IMG/VR virus record: IMGVR_UViG_3300035001_000006
Span: 18,194-82,193 of that record
Length of the DNA: 64,000 nucleotides
From: a virus
Reading direction: 5' to 3' (one strand)
Position numbers and translations under genes: made by a program. Under the pieces are notes generated by a model. That model was not told the origin of the DNA, ran no database searches, and was given only the letters and a program-made list of their open reading frames with translations. Position 1 is the first letter of the stretch, and each line of letters starts with the position of its first letter. This document shows positions 46,281-55,554 of the stretch, piece after piece.

Positions 46281-46648
46281 ACCCCAACTCCAAGGCATCC
46301 AAGTTGCGGCGCGCCAAGGCCCTGCTAGAGGCCCTGCTGCGCGCCCCGAAGACCCAGGCTGGCCTGATCGCCGCCGCGCGGACCAAGGGCGTCACCCGCA
46401 ACTTCGTCTATGGCTGGCTGACGAACGCGGTTCAGACCGCTGTGGTCGTGAAGCACAAGAGCACCGACCCACCGACTTTCCAGCTCGCCGCTACCGCGGC
46501 GACCGAACAACCCTCCGCCGGCGACTACCCCCCATGGCTTGAGCCGCGGGGCCTGCCGGCTTTCACCGGCCGCACCGCCTTCATCGGCGGAGCGCGCCGA
46601 ACGCGAACCGCAAAGGAGACCACATGCGCTTCAACATCGACCATCTGA
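46268..46648 (+). CDS. Hypothetical basic protein, helix-turn-helix-like
   Basis: 126 residues from ATG 46268. The basic N-terminus (KVNPNSKASKLRRAKALLEALL) and KTQAGLIAAARTKGVTRNFVYGWL suggest a winged-helix or HTH protein. The C-terminal part is low-complexity and overlaps the polymerase start by 25 nt, so its end is certain only if the overlap is real. Possible regulator of the polymerase gene. Confidence 0.5.
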   Translation: MAKVNPNSKASKLRRAKALLEALLRAPKTQAGLIAAARTKGVTRNFVYGWLTNAVQTAVVVKHKSTDPPTFQLAATAATEQPSAGDYPPWLEPRGLPAFTGRTAFIGGARRTRTAKETTCASTSTI

Positions 46649-49600
46649 TCATCGACGGCAACAGCTACCTGAACTCCGCCCTGCTGAAGGGCACCGACCA
46701 CGACGCCGGCTACAAGGTCAAGACCGAAGACGGCAAGGAGGTGCAGGTCAACGGCGCCGAATACGGCGTCGAGAACTTCTTCGACAAGGTCACCGCGGAC
46801 ATCGAGCACTTCGGCGTTCCCCCGCGCAAGATCATCCTCGTGTGGGACGGCAAGAACGCGAAGATGCGCCGGCGCGCCGTGCTGGCTCGCTACAAGGAGG
46901 GCCGCGACAAGATCGAGGAGGTCAACATCGAGCTGAACAAGGCTCGCGAAATCTGCACCCAGATGATGCTCGACCTGGGCGCCACCGTGATGCAGCAGAA
47001 GGGGATGGAGGCCGACGACGTCATCGGCTACCTCACCAAGACCCTCCCGGGTTGCAAGGTCGTCGCCACCAACGACGGCGACCTGAGCGTGCTGGTGGAC
47101 GAAGTGACCGACACTCACGTCTGGCGCCTCGGCGAGCTAGACAAGCAGCCCTACGGCCCCTTTCCGCACCGCTACATCACGCTGTACAAGGCGTTGGTCG
47201 GCGATTCGGGCGACAAGATTCCCGGCGCGGCCGGGTTCGGTGATGCGAAGTTCGTCGACCTGGTGCGGATCTTCGGCATGGACGGCCTCGAGCTCATGCA
47301 GGACTTGATCCTGACCGGCAAGCTGGCGCGCCTGCGCGAGGACGTGGCCGACTTCCCTGCCCTGCAGAAGATCATCGACGGCGCCGACCAGGTCGCGATC
47401 TCGTGGCGCTGCGCGGAGCTGCACGTCGAGGACGTGAACACGCTCCACAGCCCCCTGGAGATCCAGGCCGGCATGGTGAAGACTTGGGCGTCGCTGCCCG
47501 ACGAACGCCGAGCCACCAGCCTGCGCCGCTTCTACGGCACCAACACGCTGATGCACGCCGCGAACTACGACGAGGTGAAGGCCAAGCTGGCCGCGCGCCT
47601 CGCCGAGTCGCCGTTCGTCGCGCTCGACATCGAGACCTCGTCGACCGAAGAGTCCGACGAGTGGGTGGCGGCAGTGGCCGACGCAATGGACAAAGACGAG
47701 AAGCTGGACGCGCTCGGCCACGAGCTCACCGGCGGATCGCTGACCTTCGGCGACAACACTCAGCACACCATCTACATGACGGTGGACCACCTGGAGACGC
47801 CTGACCACAAGAATCTCACCAAGGACCAGTTCCGCGAGGTGGTCGAGCTGATCCCGTCGGACAAGATGCACACGGTCATCCACAACCGTGCGTTCGAGTT
47901 CAACGTCCTGTACCGAACTTTCGGCGAGGCCTGGAAGGACAACGGCTGGGGCGGCTTTGTGCCAAACGCGATCGACACCCAACTCGGCAGCTCCTACGTC
48001 AACGAGAACCTGCCGCTGGGCCTGAAGGATCGCAGCGCGACCCACCTGGGCTACAAGCAGACCACGTACGAGGAAGTGACCACGATGCGCGGCAAGGTGG
48101 GCTCCCTTTTGGGTGGCGTTGTGAAGTCCATCTATCCGGTCGAGCTTGTGCCCGCCGTCATGGCCCCGAACCCGAAGTCGACCGAGAAGAAGCCGCTGAA
48201 GGACATCGTCATCACGCCGGCGGTGACTGAGGACTGGGAGCTGCGCGAGTACAAGATGAACCAGCTGACCGCCCAGCACGTGCTGAGCTACGGCTGCGAC
48301 GACACGATGTGCACGGCCGCGCTGCACACCTACTACCGGCTCGTGATGGACATCGAGGGAACCTGGGACGTGTACCTCGAGGTCGAGCAGCGCCCGCAGT
48401 ACCTGACCAGCCTTGCCAACCTGCAGGGCGTCAAGATCTCGATGTCCAAGCTCAAGGAGATGGAGCGGAAAGACGACCAGCGCTACGCCGAAGGCTGGGA
48501 CACGCTCCGCGCGTTTCTGCTTGACCATGGTTGGGAGGGCACGGTGTGCCCCGAGTTCGAGGGCAGCCTGGAGCCGTCCGACGTCAAGCTGGCCGCCGGC
48601 ATCATCCTGCCGGACGGCGAGTTCACGACGAAGAAGCGCAAGCACAACGCGATGGCGTTTGACCTGCGCGAGCAGTTCCCCGACAGCGACGTGGCAAGCG
48701 TGCTGGCCAACTTCGTCGAAGCGGACGATGTGGAGGGAGTGAACAAGCTGGTCCGCCGGCACTTCACCGGCGAGCCTCAGATCAAGTTCAACTCGGCCAA
48801 GCAGATGCAGAACCTGTTCTACAACGTGCTGGGCATGACGCCGCGGAAGTTCAACGCGCTGACCGAAAAGCAGCGCGAGATCCCCGAGATGGCCTCCGCG
48901 TTCAAGAAGCTGCGCTCGATCAAGGACGGCAAGATGACGATGGCCGACCTCACGAAGGAGGAGCGCGACATCCTGATCTCGAAGGCATCGACGGACGACG
49001 ACCTGGTCGAGTTCTCGCTGGCGCGCGACACTCTGACGGACGAGAACCGGAAGGCTCTGAAGGCCTACCAATCCGTGCGCTCGGTGATGACTCGCCGAAG
49101 CCTGTTCTACAAGACCTACAAGGCGCTCCCGCACTGGCGCACCGGCCGCATTCACAGCGCCATGAACCAGTGCCAGGCGGTGACGCGACGCTACTCGAGC
49201 AGCGGGCCCAACCTGCAGCAGCTGCCCAAGCTGGATGAGGGCTCGGAGTTCCGAGGCATCATCCAACCGCACAAGCCGACGGCCGTGATCGTATCGTGCG
49301 ACTTCTCCGGTCAGGAGCTGCGTTTGATGGCGCACTTGTCGGAAGACGAGAACCTGACGTCCTGCTACGTTGGCGACAACCTGAAGGACGTGCACAGCCT
49401 GACGGCAGCCGCCGTGTCGGAGTACCTCTGGGACCGACGCCTGGCGTACGAGGAGTTCGTGGCGCGCCGCGAGGGAGAGGAGAAGACTGTCTCCGACAAG
49501 GCGGAGAAGCTGCGCAAGGACTCGAAGATCGTGAACTTCGGCACCAACTACGACATGCAGGCGGAAGCGCTTGCCATGAAGCTGAAGGTCGAAGCGGAGA

Positions 49601-50136
49601 TCGCGCAGCAGTTCATCGACGCGAAGGACGCCGCGATGCCTGGAATCGGCGTCTGGAAGGACGATGTGCGCCAAAAGGTAGAGGAGACTGGATTCGCATC
49701 CACCCTGCTCGGCGCGCGCCGCCACCTCCAGGAGGTCCTTCGCAGCGACAACCACTGGGACCGCGCGAAGGCTGGTCGCCAGGGCCCGAACTTCGAGATC
49801 CAGGGCTCCGGCGCCGAGCAGTCGAAGCTCTCCATGGGCTCTATGTGGGACCAGGGCCTGTTCACGGGCAGGTACGACGCACAGTTCATCGCGCCGATCC
49901 ACGACGAGTGCGTGGCCAGCGTCGATGCGGCTGACCCGGACCACGCAGTTGAGTTCATCCGCGAGTTCCATGCCTGCATGGCGCAGCCCTACGGCGGCAT
50001 GACCATCCCGGTCGTCTCGTCGATCTCGATCGGGCCGGACTTCAAGCACCAGATCGAGTGTGGCGACTACTTCGACGAGGCCGCGATCCGCGCAGCCTTG
50101 GCGAAGATCTTCAGCAAAGAGGAGGTGGCCGCTTGA
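46624..50136 (+). CDS. DNA polymerase, family A, with 5' nuclease and 3'-5' exonuclease domains
   Basis: 1170 residues, longer than E. coli Pol I. Residues 1-230 form a FEN-type 5' nuclease (IIDGNSYLNSALL, VVATNDGDLSVLV, GDSGDKIPG). The 3'-5' exonuclease begins with FVALDIETSS near 335. Polymerase motif A is SCDFSGQELRLMAHL near 890, motif B KLRKDSKIVNFGTNYDMQ near 962, motif C IHDECVAS near 1093. The fused 5' nuclease is unusual for a phage enzyme, where it is mostly separate. It would replicate phage DNA with the primase-helicase and remove RNA primers itself. Confidence 0.94.
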   Translation: MRFNIDHLIIDGNSYLNSALLKGTDHDAGYKVKTEDGKEVQVNGAEYGVENFFDKVTADIEHFGVPPRKIILVWDGKNAKMRRRAVLARYKEGRDKIEEVNIELNKAREICTQMMLDLGATVMQQKGMEADDVIGYLTKTLPGCKVVATNDGDLSVLVDEVTDTHVWRLGELDKQPYGPFPHRYITLYKALVGDSGDKIPGAAGFGDAKFVDLVRIFGMDGLELMQDLILTGKLARLREDVADFPALQKIIDGADQVAISWRCAELHVEDVNTLHSPLEIQAGMVKTWASLPDERRATSLRRFYGTNTLMHAANYDEVKAKLAARLAESPFVALDIETSSTEESDEWVAAVADAMDKDEKLDALGHELTGGSLTFGDNTQHTIYMTVDHLETPDHKNLTKDQFREVVELIPSDKMHTVIHNRAFEFNVLYRTFGEAWKDNGWGGFVPNAIDTQLGSSYVNENLPLGLKDRSATHLGYKQTTYEEVTTMRGKVGSLLGGVVKSIYPVELVPAVMAPNPKSTEKKPLKDIVITPAVTEDWELREYKMNQLTAQHVLSYGCDDTMCTAALHTYYRLVMDIEGTWDVYLEVEQRPQYLTSLANLQGVKISMSKLKEMERKDDQRYAEGWDTLRAFLLDHGWEGTVCPEFEGSLEPSDVKLAAGIILPDGEFTTKKRKHNAMAFDLREQFPDSDVASVLANFVEADDVEGVNKLVRRHFTGEPQIKFNSAKQMQNLFYNVLGMTPRKFNALTEKQREIPEMASAFKKLRSIKDGKMTMADLTKEERDILISKASTDDDLVEFSLARDTLTDENRKALKAYQSVRSVMTRRSLFYKTYKALPHWRTGRIHSAMNQCQAVTRRYSSSGPNLQQLPKLDEGSEFRGIIQPHKPTAVIVSCDFSGQELRLMAHLSEDENLTSCYVGDNLKDVHSLTAAAVSEYLWDRRLAYEEFVARREGEEKTVSDKAEKLRKDSKIVNFGTNYDMQAEALAMKLKVEAEIAQQFIDAKDAAMPGIGVWKDDVRQKVEETGFASTLLGARRHLQEVLRSDNHWDRAKAGRQGPNFEIQGSGAEQSKLSMGSMWDQGLFTGRYDAQFIAPIHDECVASVDAADPDHAVEFIREFHACMAQPYGGMTIPVVSSISIGPDFKHQIECGDYFDEAAIRAALAKIFSKEEVAA

Positions 50137-50294
50137 ACGAAATCCGCGAGATCCACGGCGACGACATCATCCTTTGGCCAGACGGCAACTGGGCCTTCCG
50201 CCGAGACATCCAAGAACACGAGTTCCAGGGCATCTACGACTTCGAGGTCATCGAGGTTGATTCCCCGAGGTGGTTGGAGATGCTCGATGGCTGA
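50133..50294 (+). CDS. Small hypothetical protein
   Basis: 53 residues from TTG 50133 (TTGA overlap with the polymerase stop); GAGGTGG upstream. MNEIREIHGDDIILWPDGNWAFRRD... is a compact beta-type sequence common among small phage proteins. Function unknown. Confidence 0.55.
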   Translation: MNEIREIHGDDIILWPDGNWAFRRDIQEHEFQGIYDFEVIEVDSPRWLEMLDG

Positions 50295-50562
50295 CCGCAA
50301 TGTGCTGACCGCGCCGGTCAGCGTCTGCTTCGATCCAGAGACTCACCCCGCCCCGCGCGGCGTGACTCTCTGGGTCGTCGGGCCGGGTGGATCCGGCTAC
50401 AAGGGGCATTGGTACGAGGGCGCCATCGCCTGGGCGTACCTGCCCCAACTTCCTGAGAGCGTGAAGGCACGCCAGGACCAGCGCACAAAACAACAACAAG
50501 AAAACGAGCGCAACCGTGACCAACACCATCATTCCGAGCTTCCGGAAGAGCAAGTTCGCTGA
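50287..50562 (+). CDS. Hypothetical protein
   Basis: 91 residues from ATG 50287, overlapping the previous gene. Small beta-type N-terminal part (VTLWVVGPGGSGYKGHWYEG) and a very polar Gln/Glu/Arg C-terminus that overlaps the nuclease gene. Not recognised. Confidence 0.5.
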   Translation: MADRNVLTAPVSVCFDPETHPAPRGVTLWVVGPGGSGYKGHWYEGAIAWAYLPQLPESVKARQDQRTKQQQENERNRDQHHHSELPEEQVR

Positions 50563-51010
50563 CCGGGGCAAAGAGGCCGAGAACGCGGCCTCCAAGTACC
50601 TTTCGCTGTGGGCGAAAGATCGCTCCAACCGAGAGTTCAACCGCCTTCTCGACTCCAAGGCCGCGGGCCGGATCGTCAAGGCCTCGAAGGCGGACTTCGA
50701 GTTCTTCTATAGCCCCACGAACGGGAGCTTCTCCTTCTTCGGTCTGCTCGAAGTGAAGGAGACCGAGCACGAGTACCGCCTCGCGCGATCCAAGGTCTCG
50801 CAGATGCCGAGCTTGATCAAGCGCATGAAGTGCGGCGGCACCTGCCACGTCCTCGTGCATCACAGCACCATCAAGAAGTGGCGCTGCATCAACGCCGCCT
50901 GGCTGCGGGACAACGGCGACAAGGGCAGCTGGAACATCGGGCAGTTCCCTGCGTTCGACACACCAGGGGAGGCCTTGCGCCAGACCAACCTGCTGCTGTG
51001 GTCGCTGTGA
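50516..51010 (+). CDS. Resolvase-like PD-(D/E)XK nuclease
   Basis: 164 residues from GTG 50516 (MTNTIIPSFRKSKFADRGKEAE). The core ASKADFEFFYSPTNGSFSFFGLLEVKE has Asp then, after about 17 residues, Glu-x-Lys, the active site pattern of RecU-like Holliday junction resolvases and VRR-NUC nucleases. An N-terminal helix with Glu precedes it. It lies between polymerase and SbcCD genes and probably handles branched DNA before packaging. Confidence 0.75.
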   Translation: MTNTIIPSFRKSKFADRGKEAENAASKYLSLWAKDRSNREFNRLLDSKAAGRIVKASKADFEFFYSPTNGSFSFFGLLEVKETEHEYRLARSKVSQMPSLIKRMKCGGTCHVLVHHSTIKKWRCINAAWLRDNGDKGSWNIGQFPAFDTPGEALRQTNLLLWSL

Positions 51011-51255
51011 CCAAGGAGCGCTACTGCCCCTACCACCAGGGCTTTGTCGCCGACGAGGGCTTCCGCATCGTCGTCGACGTCCGCTCGAACACCAAGCGCG
51101 GCATGTGCCCGGCCTGTCAGGAGAAGCGGCGCCAGCCGCGCGCCGCGCTGCAGGCCCTCGCCGATCGCGATCGATCCGAGCGCGCCGCCAAGTCTCAACG
51201 CATCACCGCGGAAGCGCGCGAAAGGAATTCCAATGCGAACCCTGATCATCAATGA
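51007..51255 (+). CDS. Small zinc-ribbon-like protein
   Basis: 82 residues from GTG 51007, overlapping the previous stop. C-P-Y-H at 7-10 and C-P-A-C at about 34-37 could bind zinc. The rest is basic and helical (QEKRRQPRAALQALADRDRSERAAKSQR). Function unknown. Confidence 0.55.
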   Translation: MTKERYCPYHQGFVADEGFRIVVDVRSNTKRGMCPACQEKRRQPRAALQALADRDRSERAAKSQRITAEARERNSNANPDHQ

Positions 51256-52339
51256 CCTGCACCTGGGCGTGAACCGCTCGGGCGGCACCACCCTCGCCTC
51301 TCTCACTTCGCTCCGCGAGTATGGGCACACGAAGCACCGGGAGCTCCTCGACCTGGCCAAGGACGGTGACACCGTCGTCGTCAACGGGGACCTCTCGGAC
51401 GTCTACGACATCCCGCTCGGCCAGGCGATCGAGATCTACGCCGTTGTCGGGGAGTTCCTGCGCGCGCAGAAGAGCTCGCGTGTTGTCTGGGCCGTGGGCA
51501 ACCACGACTTGAGCAAGGACTCGAGCAAGCTGGGTACGGTGGCCTTCCTGGGCGCCCTGCTCGAGGCCCAGTTCCCCGGGCGCTTCCAGCTCCTGGACAA
51601 GCCCGGCCTGCTGGGCAGCGACACCTACATCATCCCGCACGTGGCGAACCAGGAGATGTTCGACATGGAGCTGACGCGCATCCCGACGGGCGTCACCTTC
51701 GTGCTGCTCCACTGCAACTACGACAACGAGTTCGCCGGCGCGATGGACCACTCGCTGAATCTGTCGCGCAAGCAGGCGAAGGCGCTCAAGGACCGCGGCA
51801 TCACCATGGTGTTCGGTCACGAGCACCAGCAGCGCGACCTCATCGGCGGGGCCGTGGCCATCGTTGGCAACCAGTTCCCGAGCTCGGTGAGCGACTGCCT
51901 GAACAACGAAACGAAGCGCTGCGCAGTGATCGAGGACGGCCGGCTCTCGTTCATCCAGACCTGGTCGCGCGACGACAAGGTCGGCTACTTCAAGGAGGTC
52001 GACTGGCGCGACGTCGCCAGCTTCATCCACGAGCCGAGCGGCTTCATTCGCGTGGTCGGCAACGCCAAGGGCGAAGAGGCAGCCGAGATGATCAAGGCGA
52101 TCTCGACGCTGCGCTCCAAGAGCGAGGCTTTCGTCATCACCAACGCGGTGCAGGTCGAGCAGGCAGAGGGCCTGGGCGAGATCGCCGCCAGTGTCGAGGA
52201 CGTGCGCAGCGTGAACGTGATCGACCTGCTGCTCGAGCTGGTCACGCCCGAGCAGGCGCGCGTCATCAAGCAGCTCACCGGCCGCGAGGTCGAGCTCGAG
52301 ATCGCCCAAGAAGAAGAACACGAGGAAGCAACCGCATGA
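51233..52339 (+). CDS. SbcD/Mre11-like nuclease
   Basis: 368 residues from ATG 51233 with AAAGGAATTCCA upstream. Metallophosphoesterase motifs in order: NDLHLG (8-12), NGDLSD, GNHD, HCNYDNE, and GHEHQ. It should form a complex with the SbcC-like ATPase encoded two genes downstream, as Mre11-Rad50 or T4 gp47-gp46 do, for recombination and end processing. A reverse copy of the dispersed motif lies at 51442. Confidence 0.9.
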   Translation: MRTLIINDLHLGVNRSGGTTLASLTSLREYGHTKHRELLDLAKDGDTVVVNGDLSDVYDIPLGQAIEIYAVVGEFLRAQKSSRVVWAVGNHDLSKDSSKLGTVAFLGALLEAQFPGRFQLLDKPGLLGSDTYIIPHVANQEMFDMELTRIPTGVTFVLLHCNYDNEFAGAMDHSLNLSRKQAKALKDRGITMVFGHEHQQRDLIGGAVAIVGNQFPSSVSDCLNNETKRCAVIEDGRLSFIQTWSRDDKVGYFKEVDWRDVASFIHEPSGFIRVVGNAKGEEAAEMIKAISTLRSKSEAFVITNAVQVEQAEGLGEIAASVEDVRSVNVIDLLLELVTPEQARVIKQLTGREVELEIAQEEEHEEATA

Positions 52340-53184
52340 CCGCAAAAATCATCGCTCATTCCATCTCGCCCGACGGCAAGGAGATCGTCACCTTTCAGCT
52401 CGCCTACTGGCGCGCCATCCACGGCGAGCTGAAGACGCACCGCGCGTTCTCGACCAGTTCGATGTCCTCGCGCGCCGTGCCGGTTGCAAAGATGATCGCG
52501 CAGGTGCGCAACGACCCATTCATCCCGAAGCACATCGGGCGCAACACTGGGGGCATGCAGGCTCACACCCCGCTGTCCTCGGAGGAGCGAGAGAAAGCCG
52601 TCCGCATCTGGCAAGGGGCCGCACTCGAGGCAGCCGACGCCGCACAGATGCTCGACGAGATCGGCGTGGCCAAGCAGATCGCGAACCGGGTGCTTGAGCC
52701 CTTCCAGATCATGCACACCGTGGTCACGGCGACGGAGCTCGACAATTTCTGGGCGCTGCGTCGGCACCCGGACGCCGAGCCGCACTTCCACGACCTTGCC
52801 GATGAGATGTTCGCCGCGCTGGCGAAGTCCGGCGCGGTGGAGCGCGGCGGCACCGCATGGGACGAGTCGTCGTGGCATCTGCCTTACGTCTCGGACGCTG
52901 AGCGCTCCGCCAACAGCCCTGCCACGCTGTTGCGGCTGAGCGCAGCGCGATGCGCTCGTGTCAGCTACCTCAACCACGACAGCAGCGCACCGAGCGTGGA
53001 AAAGGATCTCGCGCTTTTCGACCGGCTGGCCGGCAGCGCGCCGATACACGCGTCGCCGCTGGAGCACCAGGCCCTGCCTCAGTTCCACGCCGACCTCTCC
53101 AGCCGCAGTTTCCGCGGCTGGCTCCAGTTCCGCGAGGTCTTCGAAGAGGACATCGCCGTCATGAAGGCCCTCACTCATGCTTAA
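52336..53184 (+). CDS. thyX: Flavin-dependent thymidylate synthase (ThyX-like)
   Basis: 282 residues; ATGA overlap with the SbcD stop. The region ELKTHRAFSTSSMSSRAVP is a variant of the ThyX signature RHRxxSxNxxSxR, with Thr in the place of the first Arg and SS for N-E. Later blocks CARVSYLNHDS and APIHASPLEHQA agree with ThyX. It would make dTMP from dUMP with FAD and folate. Phage-encoded ThyX supports DNA synthesis in hosts that use ThyA. The gene sits between the sbcD and sbcC homologues. Confidence 0.82.
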   Translation: MTAKIIAHSISPDGKEIVTFQLAYWRAIHGELKTHRAFSTSSMSSRAVPVAKMIAQVRNDPFIPKHIGRNTGGMQAHTPLSSEEREKAVRIWQGAALEAADAAQMLDEIGVAKQIANRVLEPFQIMHTVVTATELDNFWALRRHPDAEPHFHDLADEMFAALAKSGAVERGGTAWDESSWHLPYVSDAERSANSPATLLRLSAARCARVSYLNHDSSAPSVEKDLALFDRLAGSAPIHASPLEHQALPQFHADLSSRSFRGWLQFREVFEEDIAVMKALTHA

Positions 53185-55306
53185 CAAGATCATCCTGACC
53201 AACTTCCAGCGCCACCGCCACCTCGAGGTGGTGTTCAACGCGGGCATCAGCGCCCTGCGCGGCTCGAACGAGGCCGGCAAGTCGACTCTGATCCGCGCGA
53301 TCTGCTACGCGCTTTTCGGCGCGAAAGCGCTCCCGATGTCGCTTTCCGAAGCCGTGACCTGGGGCGAGCCCGAGGCGTCGCTGAAGGTCCTGCTCGAGTT
53401 CGTCGTCGACTCGGTCGTCTACACGATCAAGCGCGGCAAGTCCGGCGCCGAGATCACCTACGACGGCGGCATCGTCACCGGCCAAAACGAGTGCACGGCC
53501 TTCGTGGCCAAGCTGCTGAAGGCGGACGCCGTCAGCGCCTCGCGCCTGATGCTGGCCAACCAGAACGAGATCCGAGGTGCGCTCGAGAAGGGTGCGGCCG
53601 AGACCACCAAGCTGATCGAGCAGCTCGCCGAGTTCGACCAGATCGACAACCTGATCGAGACGATGGAAGGCACGCTCACCCTGGGCAGCCCGAAGGTGGC
53701 GGAAGCCGCCATCGCCAACGCCGAGATCCAGCTCGACCAGGCGCGCGCCGAGGCCACCCCCGTCGACGTCGAGGCCTACGGCCGGGAGATCGCCGCCCGG
53801 CAGGCTGAGCTTGCCGCGGCCGAGGACGCCCTTGCGCAGCTTGACGCGCAGATCGCCGAGCTGCACACCGAAGCGAACAAGCTCACCGACCAGGCCAAGG
53901 AGCGCGCAGCTGCTGACGGCGCCGTCGGGACGGCCGCCGCGCGCCTTCAGCGCGCACGGCTGAAGCTCGAGGAAGCCCGCGGCGTCGCCGAACCGGCCGC
54001 CGTAGACCTAGCCGCACTGCGCGCCCGGGTGCTCCAGCTGAGCCAGCTCGAGGTCGTGCGCGGTGCGCGCGCGGCCGCCGAGCCGTTCCTGGGTGAACCA
54101 CAGCTCGCGAAGGACGACCGCTACGAGGGCGTCTACGAGGCATTGGTGGCTGACATCACCGCAACCCGCAGGGACGTGCAGGCCAAGTCCTCCACGATTT
54201 CCGGCCTGGAGCGAACCGCAGCCCTTGCTGAGTCGAAGATCTCCACCGGAAGCTGCGCGACTTGCGGCCAGGACATCAGCCACCTGCCCGAGGTGGCAGC
54301 GCGCAACGCCGAGCTGAAGGCGGAAGCAGATGCCGCCCGCCTCAAGCTCGAGACTGCCACGAAAGAGCACACCGAACTGCTCGAGTACCTGCGTGCGCTC
54401 GAGGCGGTCCAGAAGGAGTCGGCCCCGCGTCTGCAAGCGGTCGACCGTCTGGGCAAGTATCTGAAGGTGTCGGACGCACTCCTCCCCCCGACGCTCGAGT
54501 GGATCGGTGGCGAGATCCCCGACAACGCCGCGGCCGAGATCGCAACCATCGAGCAGCAGATCGTCGCGCACGAGAAGGCCGTGCGGGCGTTCGACATCGC
54601 TTCTGGCCAGGCCGATGCAGCCGCCAAGGAGTTCGACGCCTACCAGGCCGAGCTCGAAGCCGCCAAGGCTAAGTGCTCGGCGCTGCCGATCGTCGATCCG
54701 GAGCCGGCGCAGAAGGCCTGCGTGGCCGCCCAGGCGCGCCGCGCAGAGGTCAATGGCGAGGTTCGCGCGTGCCAGCGCAACCTCGACAACGAGGTGCGTG
54801 GCAAGCAGGCAGCGCTCGAGGCCTACCAGCGCGCCGTGAACGCCGCGGACATGGCCGAGCGCACGCTGTCTGCCCGCCGCAAGGAGCTGACCGAGCTGGC
54901 CTTCAACAACGGCCTGCTGAAGGCGGTGCGCGCGGCGCGCCCGGTCATTGCCGACAAGCTGTGGAACCTGGTGCTGGCGGCGGTCGGCAAGTACTTCTCG
55001 GAAATGCGCGGTGTGAAGTCGCGCGTCACCAAGGACTCGGACGGCTTCAAGGTGGATGGACACACGGCTACGACGTTGTCGGGGTCGACGCTGGACATCC
55101 TGGGCCTGGCCATCCGGGTGGCGCTGACCCGCACCTTCCTGCCCACGGCGCCGTTCCTCGTTCTTGACGAGCCGGCGGCGGCCATGGACGGCGAACGCAC
55201 CGAGCTGATGCTCGGCTTCCTGGTGACCTGCGGCTTTCCGCAGACCCTGCTGGTGACCCACGAGGACATCAGCGAGTCGGTCGCCGACAACGTGATCACG
55301 ATCTGA
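53177..55306 (+). CDS. SbcC/Rad50-like ATPase
   Basis: 709 residues, overlapping ThyX by 8 nt. Walker A GSNEAGKST at 29-37. Long coiled coils around a CATCGQD zinc hook near residue 361 separate the halves. A C-terminal Walker B FLVLDEPAAAMDG is at about 661. It is shorter than host SbcC but close to phage T4 gp46 type. With the SbcD-like protein it would process double-strand ends and drive recombination-dependent replication. Motif copies at 54517 (I-P-D-N-A) and antisense at 55074. Confidence 0.9.
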   Translation: MLNKIILTNFQRHRHLEVVFNAGISALRGSNEAGKSTLIRAICYALFGAKALPMSLSEAVTWGEPEASLKVLLEFVVDSVVYTIKRGKSGAEITYDGGIVTGQNECTAFVAKLLKADAVSASRLMLANQNEIRGALEKGAAETTKLIEQLAEFDQIDNLIETMEGTLTLGSPKVAEAAIANAEIQLDQARAEATPVDVEAYGREIAARQAELAAAEDALAQLDAQIAELHTEANKLTDQAKERAAADGAVGTAAARLQRARLKLEEARGVAEPAAVDLAALRARVLQLSQLEVVRGARAAAEPFLGEPQLAKDDRYEGVYEALVADITATRRDVQAKSSTISGLERTAALAESKISTGSCATCGQDISHLPEVAARNAELKAEADAARLKLETATKEHTELLEYLRALEAVQKESAPRLQAVDRLGKYLKVSDALLPPTLEWIGGEIPDNAAAEIATIEQQIVAHEKAVRAFDIASGQADAAAKEFDAYQAELEAAKAKCSALPIVDPEPAQKACVAAQARRAEVNGEVRACQRNLDNEVRGKQAALEAYQRAVNAADMAERTLSARRKELTELAFNNGLLKAVRAARPVIADKLWNLVLAAVGKYFSEMRGVKSRVTKDSDGFKVDGHTATTLSGSTLDILGLAIRVALTRTFLPTAPFLVLDEPAAAMDGERTELMLGFLVTCGFPQTLLVTHEDISESVADNVITI

Positions 55307-55450
55307 ATCGAAAGTGCCGCCAATTGACTTAGCGGCGTCGTTGCTGGGCGAGATTGAGTTTCTTGCCCAATCCAGCAATAGCGATGCGAATGTCGAAAAC
55401 GAAAGGATTCGAACTAGCGCGCTTTTATGCAATGTACCATTTTGGACTAC

Positions 55451-55464
55451 TTCACGCGCGTGAA
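55451..55464. repeat. 14-bp perfect palindrome TTCACGCGCGTGAA
   Basis: Lies in the 248-nt gap between the SbcC gene and the tailspike gene, about 90 nt before the tailspike ribosome site. A perfect palindrome of this length in an intergenic region is a likely dimeric-protein site. No clear promoter can be assigned next to it. Confidence 0.6.
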
Positions 55465-55554
55465 ACAACTTGATGCAGAACGTGAAAGGAAGCAACATTG
55501 CTGCGGCGGCCGCTGTCTAGGTCAAGCCATCCCTTCACCTCAAAGGAACTTCAC

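Noticed and set aside
47137-50049. 970-codon open frame opposite the DNA polymerase gene
   Set aside because: Leu/Val/Arg/His-rich low-complexity product, a typical antisense shadow of a GC-rich gene; the plus-strand frame has all polymerase motifs.
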